A stretch of 64,000 nt of DNA. Origin: Phlebiopsis flavidoalba (taxonomy: Eukaryota; Basidiomycota; Agaricomycetes; Polyporales; Phanerochaetaceae). The notes below the pieces were generated by a model. That model ran no database searches and had not been told where the DNA came from. It was given only the letters and a program-made list of their open reading frames with translations. The stretch spans positions 2,790,001 to 2,854,000 of the forward strand of contig JAOCPU010000001.1 of the NCBI GenBank assembly GCA_035772785.1. Reading direction: 5' to 3'. Both the position numbers and the translations under genes were made by a program. Position 1 is the stretch's first letter, and the number at the start of each line of letters is the position of its first letter. Below, in pieces: positions 47,226-58,278 of the stretch.

Positions 47226-49080
47226 TCACTATTCAATGCGCCGCATATTGTTCCTAGTCAAGCGAGGGTACGAACCCGCCTGTGCAAAATTCTTAATGTT
47301 GTCTGCTAGCGGGGGCTCGTTGAAATGTGCCGCGCCTTCCTCCTGCGGCTTTGCAACTGCCTCGGGGGGCTGGGGACCATATCTAGAACGAATGGTAAAT
47401 CGTGGGATATCGGCATTGTGTTCGCTGTTTACTCGAAGAAGATATACGCACACTGTTATGGGCTGGATTTCTTCATCTTCATGATGTGCTGCGGCCTCTT
47501 CCAAGTCATTTGAGATGTTCTTGAGGATGTCATCAAATGACATCCGCGGGGCCGCTCGGTCCCATCCGATCCTTGACCTGAAGTAGAATCGTCTGGCGCA
47601 AGCCACCTTCATCAAATGCCACTCTAATGCTTGTTCAAGGACAAACGCAGAAGCCTGTTTATTATCCGACCAACCCCGTAGTCGCCGTGTATCACAAATC
47701 CTAGCCGAAGGTCTTGAGCCTCTCCAACAAGCGTAAGGCACCTGCGAGTTTGACCCAGCTGAGAGAGCTGAGCCACAGCTTGGCGTTTGCGTAAGAACAC
47801 GAGCTGAGGTCGGAAGATCTTGTGCGAAGTGGAACCCTAGCCTTAACCTTATAGATGTCGATATTTGTTATGTGGGGAGCAACAGGGTTTCCGTTGAATG
47901 TCATTTGTGACAGCGAAGCTGGGTTCTCAAGGCAAATCTCCGACGTTAGCCAAGACATGAATTTCACTAACACACACAAGATTAGCACATCAAGAACATC
48001 AAGACAGGTGCGCGCTCCTGAAAAGTCTGCTTACATTGGGTAGTTTGCGTACTTTAAGCAGTTCGGTGCCGAATCATTCGACTTCCCAACCTTAACCGCT
48101 CAGTAGGTGGCAGCTACATTGGAGGGATGAAGAGTACCGCCAACAAGATTAGCTGTGAGGTGTCAAGATTGCCAGCGGCATGAATAGGTTGCGTGGGCCT
48201 CGTGAAGACATCCGTTGAGACCGGGTGGTGACCATCGACTGATGCTGAATGTGTGTCCCACAGCTCAAAACAACACCAATTTCTCCCGTCCCGAAACTGT
48301 CATTCGACACAATAGCGAAACGTTGTTGTAGCGACTAGTTGCCGAGGGACAGCTGGACTGCCTGGATGGAGGCATATACTGGGAGCACTGCAGATCGCAT
48401 GCCATTTCAACCACTCTAGCTGTGGAAGGGACGCAAGAAAGCGCAGGAAATTGCAGCTTGAGTCTTGGGAAGACCGAACTTTTCCGGAAGCTCCAGGCTC
48501 GTGAATGGGGTAGGCGATAGGCGACATGTGTACGTTGCAGTGTGGGGGGAAAGAAGGTCTCTGAGCCATCTCGTGCGCTCTCATGCTTCTCCAGTGGATC
48601 CTTAAAGCGAAAATCCAACATTCGACGCGTACTCTGCGGGTGGGCGTGAGAGTTCACGAGGCGAAGGGCCAGAATAGTACGCGGTGGCGCCACGGTGCTT
48701 CTTTCATTCCCTGCCCTAACGTGAATTCTGTGGATGAGACTCGTAGCAGGTGTAGCAGGTCGGAGGCGGAGGGGGTGACGTGACAAGGAATAGGCACTTG
48801 AGAGCTCTGCAGGACCCGATCGGAGCAGTACCCACACTTCGCGCCACAGCGCGGACGTTTGAGAAGGGTCGGTCCCATCGCCGCGACTCACACTCGCGCT
48901 CACAATTGGGCTCCAATTCACTGCTTTGTTTGATAGTTATACTTAACAGGGGAGTGCCTTTAAAGCTAGCTTGTCTAGGTATCTCGCTTGGCACGCGATT
49001 GTGCGGCTTGGCGGTGTTCCATTGTTGCTAACGAAGAGGATTGTGAGCTTAGCTTTGACAGACAGCATGTAGTTGACGCG
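47226..49080 (-). pseudogene. F-box protein, copy f
   Basis: Exon 3/2 signals are good: QPPEAVAKPQEEGAAHFNEP (about 47300-47370), MSFDDILKNISNDLEEAAAH (47485-47545), WHLMKVACARRFYFRSRIG (47560-47620), NPVAPHITNIDIYKVKARVP (47830-47895) and SLSWVKLAGALRLLERLKTF (47705-47765). The N-terminal half is weaker: CPSATSRYNNVS (48310-48350), FFPPTLQRTHVAYRLPH (48500-48550) and ALWREVWVLLRSG (48810-48850). The F-box core itself is not readable around 48850-49000. The copy is therefore probably degenerate at its 5' end. Confidence 0.6.
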
Positions 49081-52079
49081 ACGGATAGTGTGGTATCTGT
49101 GCGAGTTCGACGGTATTCTCCGGTTTCGAGGCCCTTGTGGTTTGAGCTTCGGACGAGGTTAGCCAGTGGGAAAGTTTTTTGAGGGACACGGTGCGTACCC
49201 TCGTCGCGCTACTTAGTGGGCGTGTTGTGTGGCTCAGCTGTAGTGGCAACCTTATTAGGCTAGCGTCCTATAAGACTACTTGCTTCCCACTTGTAGCTCG
49301 TAGTTTGGACATTTACGATCATGGACCATTCCTGGTAGGAGTCTAATGCTCTATAACTTCACTTGCAAACACCATGTTTATTTGTAGTCCGGTGGGGTGA
49401 TAGGCAGCGGGATGTTTCGTACTCTGGGTCCCCACACTGAATCCAGCAGCCCTTCCGTACATTACGCATCGGAGATGCGTAGCAAAGCGTGCGCCATCTT
49501 GTTGAGATTGTTACGGTTGGTCTGTGTTGATAGAGTAGCGGTTCATACATACATCCAGGACTCGCAGCCCGTCACTGCCACACGCCATGGCACTGGAATT
49601 TGATACATGCTGCCATGTTTGAGGGAGAATAGCCCCACGGCCGTCCTACGCCAGCTCAATCAATATTGAAGACTTAGGACAGCCTAGAGAGGCCGGTTCC
49701 GTCGACTCCGCTAATTCATTGCTTGTTTTGGCCAGCACATATATTAGTACAACGATAGCACCTGGAGGCTGCTGACTTTCATGGACTTACACTGAGCTTA
49801 CACCGTTATACCGATAGCCACGTCTAGGACATTGGCTGCGGGAGCGACAAGGCAACGGCATCATCGAATGTCGAAATGTAGGGCCATTCGTTGATGATAC
49901 GTAGAGTACTGGCTAACAGATCGGTCATCGCGAGCACAAATCATGAACATCTTTACGTACCTTTACGACGATTCCCTGGGTACGCACTGCCTAAAGTGCG
50001 CATACTGGCACCAGGTTAGACCTCCGACAGGCTTTTACCGGCGTGGACCGCGCAATCGATGCCTGATATCTTCGGGGTTCTCGGGATGATGGAATTTCGG
50101 CAGCTGTGGCTGAATAAATTGAGCTATCTCGTCACTTCAAAAGCGGAGCGGGGGACGCACAGGGCTCAGAGGGCGACTTGATATGCAGGCGTACAGGTCC
50201 TTGTGTATGCGGCGGCCCATAGTAAAGCGCCAGGACACGGCGTCTTCATCTCTTGGGGGGAAACTCGAGCTGTGCTCGATCCTTGTGGCGGTTTGTAATA
50301 TCAGGTAGTCCTGCTAATCCTCAACGTCGCTGGACGAGCCTTTCGGGAGCGTCGTCAAAACGTTGGCCTGGTGTGTCATCCCTTCGTCCAGACAGGGATA
50401 CTGGACCGCACCGGCACAAGAACCTCGATGCACCGCAGTGGCGAGTCGGCGGCGTTTCGCATTGGGACGCTCCGAGTACGTGGGCGGATGCTGGATCACC
50501 CACGAGAAAGATCAGCGGGTAACGCCGGTTGTCGAGAGTGAAATGGCATTGGCGGCCGTGTGTATATAAAGCCAAGTAGAAAACCGTTGACTATATGCAC
50601 TAGAAATATGCGTTTCCACAAGCACAGTGAGGAGCATGATCTGCCGCATAACATGAAACATATAGTGATGACGTACTTGCATCGAGAAAAAAGAGAGCCG
50701 AATGGATTGTTGATGCATCGTACATCTATGCCGCTTCCTCTGGTGCGCCAATGATCTTCGCCCAATAGCCAATCTCATAGTGAGTAGTTGTCTATGCAGG
50801 GATTCCGACGTTGTTCGTGAGTAGTTGACAGCCTCTATCGTAAGTGGGGGGGGTGGAGGTGTCAGTGGCAACACATGAACACGGACCGCGACGGCGACGT
50901 TACGCATCATGTTCCCGAAAACGAGACTACTCTGGATATTTCTCTCTAACAAAGCCTTACTCACCCCCGGGGGCGGGTCACGTCGCCGCCTTTCGCATAC
51001 CAGATGCGACAGGGAAAGTTTCAGCCAGAGTGCACGCTGAGTGTAGCTCTTCTAGGTCTCTAGTTGAATTGGCCTAGATCCGGACAAGGGTCATTGGGGT
51101 AGTCCCGACCTTGACATCTTAAGGGAAAGTAGTTCCCACACAAAGAGAAAGGGGAAAATCAAGAGGGTATTTCTTGCGGGTGGTAGTGACATGTTGCGGC
51201 GTAGCTCAATTAGTTGCATATATACGTGTTGACAACCGTATGTGCACAGCTTGAAGTTACGTCGGTTGCTAATTGGGTACGTTGTGCACCGCATGCGAGA
51301 ACGTATCGAGAACCAGAAACCGCCACGACGAACGACGATTGATCAAACCTTTAGGAACAAAGCGACAGCCAGCCGTGTACATGGCCCTTACGCTGCGCCG
51401 TTTGGCCGCCGAATCTGCTTGGGCCCCCGTCGATAAGATCTGAGCTGTCCCCCGACCTCTCTAGATAACACCAATCAGCGACAAAGATCGCCCAGTCCAC
51501 GCCCGCAAAGCACCAGAGGCTCACCTCGAGATGAGGATTGGCATTGTCCCGCTATTCATGTGTTGAGCGCTAGACTCGGTGTCTTGCCGTAGCTTGCAAT
51601 CCAATGGCAGGACACATCTCGAGGGAGACAGCAGCGACGCACCTGTCACACTTTTAAACTCGGTTTAGCTCACTCTGATCCCAAGGCCCTACCCCTATCC
51701 TTTACTTCTGGAATAGCATGACAACGTTCTGTACACGTGTCAGTGCCGCAATCACGGTGATTAGCTTTCAAAATCGATGATTATGATGACACGAGCCTCA
51801 GAACATTGATACTCACCAATACGGCACCGCGACTACCATGCTGATGGAAAGTCGAGGAATAAAGCCCTAGCCCGAGAACGTGTCCGCCTGAACAGGTCTT
51901 CAAACTTCTGCCGTCTGGACAGTATGTCCTTGCGTAATTGGGACTTGCGGCGACGTTTGTCCGGACCAGCGGCGAGTTCGAGCTGTTGGCTACCATTGGC
52001 CTCTCATGTGAGAGAAAGTTGAGGTGAAGAGAGCTGCGAGGGATGCGATTAGGTCTTTGTAAGTCTAGGCACAAATGGA
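49081..52079. other. 3-kb region replacing module M, unassigned
   Basis: Module M should lie here, but I can match none of its first blocks. No open frame carries a family motif. Plus-strand 50253-50522 and minus-strand 50321-50575 are open but antisense to each other and unsupported. It is either a strongly diverged module or inserted mobile DNA without recognisable coding capacity. Confidence 0.35.
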
Positions 52080-52300
52080 TTAGGAATGGATATGGAGGAT
52101 GGGCTGGTCGTATGAAAATAGTGGTGATGGAGTGTCGAAGAGCGTCGCTGCGTCCGAGTCCCCCGAAGATCGGCGCTGCGCCACGATGCCCGTGCCTGCC
52201 AAAAGCAGATCGGCGTGGGTTAGGGTTGTACGAGCGCGCTCTCAACTGCTCTCAAGTCGCGTTCGCGGGGTTGACATTACGCCATCGCCTCCTCCTGTCG
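52080..52300 (-). repeat. Remnant of module M (copy 5)
   Basis: Only one block remains. GATGGAGTGTCGAAGAGCGT (52128-52147) and the ATCGGCGCTGCGCCACGATG stretch (52171-52190) match the 24420-24480 block of copy 1 and its relatives. Confidence 0.55.
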
Positions 52301-52339
52301 TCATGCTGGCTTGTCCCCTGTCTCGTGGAAATGTGCGAG

Positions 52340-52915
52340 TATACCACAATAAAAGTCCAAGTAATACACCTGATATCTATATTGAATATTCCCCCAGATT
52401 GTCGAAGCCGAGTGTAACGGACGCCCCGAGCCAACGTCGAGCGAAGAGAGCAGAGTTGAGAAGTGTTCAAGTGACGCTGGACGCAAGGCGGGCCAGGAGG
52501 ACATCGAACGAGACGGGAAAGAGACATTTTCGAATATAGAATGCCGCTACCGGCCTTTATTTCGTAGAAGAGATGTACGATGATACGAGTGCTAATTTCT
52601 AAACGCGTAGACATGAACATGTACAAACGAATAGAGCGGGCGTCGAGGAGACGAAACGAAAATCCAAACGGATATTCTGGCGACGGAAAATGGATCATGG
52701 TGCCCCAAGGAGTGCTAAAGCAGCTGTATTCGAGCTCAAATACATACTACGGTTTTTCCCATGCAGGTAGGAGTGCTACGAACGGGCGTGGAATTGTGTC
52801 AAGCCGTCAAGCCGTCTGGCCGACTATCGTCCTGTACCAACGCAGCGTCGCTGGACACGCTGTCACTCTGACGAACCGTGCACTGAGACGAGGCCGGGTG
52901 CTGGAAAATTGAATA
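52340..52915. repeat. Array 3'-flank block, copy 6
   Basis: Landmarks are ATTGAATATTCCCCCAGATT (52380-52399), GAGTGCTAATTTCTAAACGC (52588-52607), AACATGTACAAACGAATAGA (52616-52635) and TCACTCTGACGAACCGTGCA (52863-52882). Very similar to copy 1 (17385), which suggests these two are closely related. Confidence 0.7.
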
Positions 52916-54535
52916 TTCGGTCGTCAACATTCTGCACAATCTGGATGGGCAAATGTACGAACCCGTGTGTGCAGAATCTTTGATTTTGGCTGCTGGGTGT
53001 GGGCTCGTCCAGGTGCGCAGCGCCTTCCTCCTGCTGCGGTGCAACTGCCTCGGTCACGACGCCAGTGTCTTGGACGAGACGACAGATTGTCATCTTCGAG
53101 CTCGCAGTACGATCACGGAAGATGCACGCACCTGTTACAGCCGGGCTCTGGCCAACCTCATGCTGAGGGACAGCCTCGTCTGGATCTTCTGGGATATATT
53201 TAATGAGTTCATCGAATGATATCCACTTGTCGCCTGGCAATATCTCCCACAAGTCGAATAAAGAACCCATCCTTGATCTGGAAGGAAATCTTCTCCCGCA
53301 AGCCGTCCTCGTCAAAAGCACATCGACGCTTTGATTGGGAACGAACCCAGAAGTCTTTCCGTTTGACCCGGGTTCGTAGCCGTCGCCCATGACGAATGCC
53401 AGCCGAAAGGTCTTGAGGCCCTCCCGGAACAACAAGCGCGCAACAAAGCGCCTGCGAATCTTTTTTTTAAACCCAGCTGAAAGAGTCAAACCAGAGCTGG
53501 ACATTTTTTCGTAAGCATGCGGTGACTTGTGTTGTCACGACGGGGAATTGACTATTTGTTCAAGTCGAATCCTAGCCTCAATCTCGCGGATGTCGATCAT
53601 TTTGTTACATGGGGAAGCAGCAGGGATTTCCTTGAATAACACTTGTTGCAGCAAAGTTGATTAGAAGGTCAATTGGCATCGAGCCTTACAAGCCATAATA
53701 TCACACTAACAAGCACCGAAATTAGTACATAAAGAACATTGAGAAAGCACAGCACTTGTTGAGCGCGAGCGCATACATTGGTAGAGTAGTTGCGTTTCTC
53801 TTCAACGCAGCGGCTCAAACCACGCGACCCAAATTGTAATCGTGTTAGTGGGTGAAGCTACACTCGTAGGGCCCAAGTGGTTTCATCAACAATGCTTAGC
53901 GGGTGCGATTGCGGATTCCTGCAGCTACACTGCATGAACAGGTGGCGTGGCTCTTGAGGCCCTCGCTGAGCCGGGTTGGGCCATCGCGTACTGATGACTA
54001 ATTGTATCCACCAGCTCAAAACACCGATTTCTCCATCCAATCTGTCAGTTCAATGTGAATGTTCTGTACTGGCAGTTGCCGCGGGACCATGGAGCTCGAG
54101 TAGTCAATGGGAGGGCATATACCGTGGCGCACTCCAGATCGGGAGCAAATGTCAGCTCCTCTAGTTTTGTGGGGGGAAGAGGACGCAAGTAAACGCAAAA
54201 TGCGGCTGAGCTTGGGAACCGGACATAATGGAGCCCTCCAGTCTGCGGAAGGGATGTTTTGATGGGTGGCAGCGTGCGTGGCAGGTCGGGGAAGAAGGAC
54301 GGAGACCGCTTCGTCAAACTCCGTTGCTCGTGATTATTGGGCAGAAAGTAAAAGTGAAATCACGGGGCTAAACCTGCAGGCGCAGAAGCAAGGGCAGAAT
54401 ATACACGGTGGAGCCACGGTGCTCCCCGCGGGTGTTGACACAAGTTTTGATAGTCTCTTGAATGAGCTCGTGCAGGGGAAGCCAGACGCGGAGGCGGCGA
54501 TCTGTCGAGAAGGCCGCGGAGGCTCTGCAGGCGAT

Positions 54536-54755
54536 TTTCTTACTTTTTTCTGTTTTATCAGGGTGTAGCTTTGGGATTTTTATAGCTCTCCATATCCTAG
54601 TTTATACAATTTTGGGATTTATAGGGGAAAGGGGGATTCGGAGATCTTTTCCTTCCCCTTTACGGTGGAATAGCCGTGATAGGTGGGATTTTTTAGCTTA
54701 GTGAGGATAATTAGCGAAACTTGACCTCCACTACTCGCACTAGCTATCGGCACAC
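54536..54755. other. AT-rich insertion in F-box copy g
   Basis: About 220 bp, markedly more AT-rich than its surroundings, with the repeated phrase TTGGGATTTATAG (54570-54626). It interrupts a coding block that is continuous in copies a, b and e. No terminal repeats were found. Confidence 0.55.
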
Positions 54756-54865
54756 GGCAACAAGAATAGGACCATCGTCTGGTCTCACCGCCGCAACACT
54801 GGGGCCCCATTCATCATTGCTCCCCGTCGAGCCATCTGTCGGAGAGTGCCCACGCTATCTCTCAT

Positions 54866-56460
54866 CAGGAAACGCCGGGGGCCGGACTACGTAGTAGGGC
54901 GCTTTCTACCTAGCAGGCGCTTCCTACACACTGTCAGTAGCTTCCAGTAGGACGTGGCCACGATTGAGTAGCTCTCCGTAGCTGCAGCGGCGTAGCTCCT
55001 AGTAAACACGACTTTTTTTTTTTTTTTTTTTTTTGGTCCCCCCCCGCCGTAGGCCGCCCGCCGGTAGGCCAGACTCACCCAAGATCTCATCGAGCTTAGG
55101 GCTTGTCTTCTTACACTACGCTTGCAAATGTTGCAAGATAGTCTTATTGTGGAACTCTAAAGCGAGGGAGCGGTCGTGTAGTCATAGTGAAATCTGTAAG
55201 TCTATTATTGGGTATGGACCTGGAATTACGTGCTTGCATCTGTTCCATCCTGTATCAGCTATGGCCACAGTACGTGGGATAACTGATGAGGCAAAATGAA
55301 CAGTGATCCGTTCTCACAAGCCCAGTGTAGTATGTCAGCTACACACAACATATGACATGGAACCGCACAGCGGGGGACGGCGACTCATTTATCAACACAA
55401 GTGCCATGCCGGGCAGAGCACGACCAAGTGTTCTGCCAGGGTACCCCTGCCCTCAATGTGCGAGTGCCCTCCCGCCACCACATCGCCGATCATGCCTGTG
55501 TAACGCGTCTGGTTTGCGCTTGCCGGCACACACACAGAGATCCTACTTCCCCCGTTGCCACCATCTTCGACGGCTGGTCGTCCACCTCCTTTCCGGTTCT
55601 CCTGCACTCACACGCGTACTGGACCATTGTCAGTGACACTGCAAAGACAAGACCAAGAATTCAGGTGGAGCCGACAGGGACTCGCGGACGCAGACTTCGA
55701 GAGTGGAAATTTGGCCAACGAGGACCCCTGGGGATCTGGTCGATAGAGATTCGCTGCGATGACTGGCGAGTTACACACTGTCATGCGGCCAACGTGGACA
55801 CTGTACTGGCCTACGAGGACACTTCAACTAGCCGACGAGGACCTCTGTACTAGCCGACGAGGACTCTGTACTAGCCGACAAGGATGTTCTGCACTAGCCG
55901 ACGAAGACGCTCTGCACTAGCCGATGAGGACACTCTGTATGGGCCGATGAGGATACGCGCAAGGTTGGCCAATGGCTGTGCACTGTGCTGGCCGACGAGG
56001 ATGCCTCTAGATGGTTGAAGAAGACGCGCTGCGCTGGCTGACGAGGACACAGTACAACACAAATGAACTGGTAAGATCAATTCAGTGTGTCTTAATGACG
56101 GGAGTACAAGTGGACATGCGGCCATAGGCATTGTGGACGCAAGTGAGGGGACGTGAAGATGAACAGTAGGAGCGCGAGAGTGCTCGTTGTATCATATGTA
56201 GAGTAGTGTAGCACTATGTATTTACCTTACAGTTCCTCCCCAATACCATGATATAACAACTCTGGACATATTTTTGTGACCGCAAGTGCCCATTATATGA
56301 GCACAACATGCACAGCTACGCAAACGACTACGCAGTGCTACGGGACTGACTACGGAGCACGTTAAGGCAGCTACGGAAGCTAATGAAGGGGTACCTGTCT
56401 ACCCCAGTACCGGCGCTACGGAGAGCGCGTAGATCTCAGTAGCCCCGCCGTTTTTTCCTG
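54866..56460. mobile_element. Inserted DNA-transposon-like element, 1595 bp
   Basis: The ends are imperfect inverted repeats: CAGGAAACGCCGGGGGCC on the left and, reverse-complemented, CAGGAAAAAACGGCGGGGCT on the right. Inside each end lies a cluster of GCTACG/CGTAGC words in opposite orientation (left 54965-55000, right 56310-56440), as expected of subterminal transposase-binding sites. The target duplication is not clear; at most AT on both sides. Comparison with F-box copies b and e fixes the empty site at GCTATC|ATGTTGTCGAG. The interior has a T22 run (55013-55034), a 150-codon plus-strand frame (55401-55853) without a recognisable transposase motif, and a minisatellite. The superfamily is undetermined. 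Confidence 0.6.
55787..56060. repeat. Minisatellite, about 22-bp period
   Basis: About twelve imperfect units of the type AGCCGACGAGGACTCTGTACT. Unit length varies from 19 to 27 bases, so no protein frame is kept. One outlying unit lies near 55711-55735. The array is inside the inserted element. Confidence 0.85.
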
Positions 56461-56579
56461 ATGTTGTCGAGAAGTTCGGCTTGGCAGCCGACGGCCTGTG
56501 CAGCCGAGCGGGGTCTGTTATCCTGAAAAAAGGGACCCTGGCCAGCAGCCTCGGACAGGCCAGGATGCAACTGACTGAC

Positions 56580-56838
56580 GTGACGCGCTGCTCGTTCCAT
56601 CTCTAGCCATGTTGCTTCTTTTCACCCTCTTCGTTCCATCCAATATCCGGTGTTGGTTTGTCATGTCTGAAAGCGTGCTCTCTCCGTCAGATGCGTCCTG
56701 GTTCATACGTCCATACAAAGCGATCAACAGTTCGGGGGAAAGAAGGCTAGTATTGATGTATGCGGGGGCGGGCCAGTACTTATAACTAGGGCGTCCCGTC
56801 CGGGGAAGCGCCCGTGGCCTGGATGCGGTGGTCACGTG
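56580..56838 (-). repeat. Module M copy 6, first fragment
   Basis: Matches 21520-21740 of copy 1 (GCGGGGGCGGGCCAGTACTT and GGATGCGGTGGTCACG). It then breaks off at 56838 where unrelated sequence begins. The match resumes at about 58279. Confidence 0.65.
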
Positions 56839-58278
56839 GAGGGCCACATTCAGCAAAATAATCGAGTTGTTATCTACGTTTGAGCTTGCCGGCTAGAGAT
56901 GTCAAACACTACGCGCGAGATTGTCCTAAGGTAAAACTTTTTGAATATTACTACCTTGATTGGGAGGAATTGAAGTATATCTCCTCACGATTTGACAGCC
57001 TATTATATTTGGTTTGACATGTTACCTGTAACTTGTAGTGTGGGTCACACCATGCGTGCAAAATAATCTCAATTACTTTCTCATTTTGCGCCCGCAACCC
57101 GAATCCGAGCGGTCTCGACCGTGGTTGTGACAGGCGTCCGCTGCAGCGACCTTCCATTTAAGCTTTTCAAAGACTTCACCTCAGGCTATTCACGTACGAT
57201 GCTTGCCCTCTGTAAGGTGGGACCGTGGGGAAGCTCCGTGATATATAAAGAAAGCCGAACCGCATCCCAGTGTGCCCCACTCCCTCCTTTTCCTCTTACT
57301 GCCACCACTGGCGACTAGCCGACCAATCCCATCCCCTCATGCCTCAAACGTGTCGTTTTCATGCTATTCAGGCCCTAGGTCCCTCATACCTTCGCGGTGG
57401 AGTTAGGTGCGTCATCCACGGGGGGGGTGAAATGCGGCCTGACGGATCCACATTAGTAGCTGAAGGGTTATCACGAGGTATGAGGGTGGCTATATGCGCC
57501 ATGATGGGTAAGTCTTCCAACCATCGTATATTCACCGTTCTTGCTTAACTGGCTAACTTTTAAACTACCTTCCATCATGCACAGGCGGATATCCGACTAG
57601 TCCTGTCAGGTGGCAGGGAGCCCGGAGCCCAGCCGAAGGCGGTCGATGCTGAAAGCGCGTGTACAAGAAACATTTTTATACGCTATACAGCTGCTAATGG
57701 TTCTACCAGGGTACTGGTCAGTCTCACCCCAAGCAGCTAACGTGATACGCAGCGGCGACTCGCTGCGGCCACTTGCATCACGAGATCGGGCCCGGCATCA
57801 CCATGGCTGGTCAACTCGTGTGTCAGACGTCCTCGCCGTCACGTCCCCGCAACAGCGTCCGCGCGGTCATTGACAGCGTTTCGCTAGTGTAATAGTGTAC
57901 TTTTATGTTCAAGTAATAAACAATTATCATCTTATTGCTCCTTAGATTTATGCATATATTTGGCACATTCCGAGACATTTCTCAGAGACTCAAGGTGAAT
58001 GGTGGGTTGTTGTGTGATTTACAATGTACACCCATGAAGCTCAACACAGACTAATAATTGTTTACAATGTATATCTCATTGGTCAGGTTTTACAATCATT
58101 ACCACACATGGCGGGTTTTGGGACCTTGTTGTGTGATGATTATAATCATTAAAGGTAGTTGATATTGCGCTAAAATACTGACACACGGGTGCAGGGGACA
58201 CAGATATTGCAAGACAGATGAATATGTATTCGAAGATAAACATATATCTAAAGATGATTTTTTTTTTCGCTGATCGCA
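56839..58278. mobile_element. 1.44-kb insertion in module M copy 6
   Basis: Other copies run continuously from GGTCACGGAC to GCGCTCTGCC/GCGCTCGGCC, whereas here 1440 bp intervene. The right third (57900-58270) is AT-rich and contains the direct repeat TTTACAATGTA (58019 and 58061) and a pair of ACAATCATTA / TAATCATTAAAGG segments. It ends in an 11-T run beside the junction, as would be expected for a minus-strand retroposed sequence. No reverse transcriptase or transposase motif is readable, so the nature of the insert is uncertain. Confidence 0.5.

Larger units (their letters stand above)
52950..56600 (-). pseudogene. F-box protein, copy g, split by an insertion
   Basis: The C-terminal half is well preserved in 52863-53504: RLVQDTGVVTEAVAPQQEEG, KWISFDELIKYIPEDPDEAV (53165-53230), GRRFPSRSRMGSLFD, GYEPGSNGKTSGFVPNQSVD and EGLKTFRLAFVMG. 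The middle shows FFPDLPRTLPPI (54275-54310) and ECATVYALPLTT (54100-54140). The F-box end (54760-54865) is separated from the F-box start (56461-56540) by the 54866-56460 insertion, and a further AT-rich insertion lies at about 54536-54755. As in copies b and c, the ATG before TDTSAARRLP is ATA. This copy cannot encode a full protein as it stands. Confidence 0.72.
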
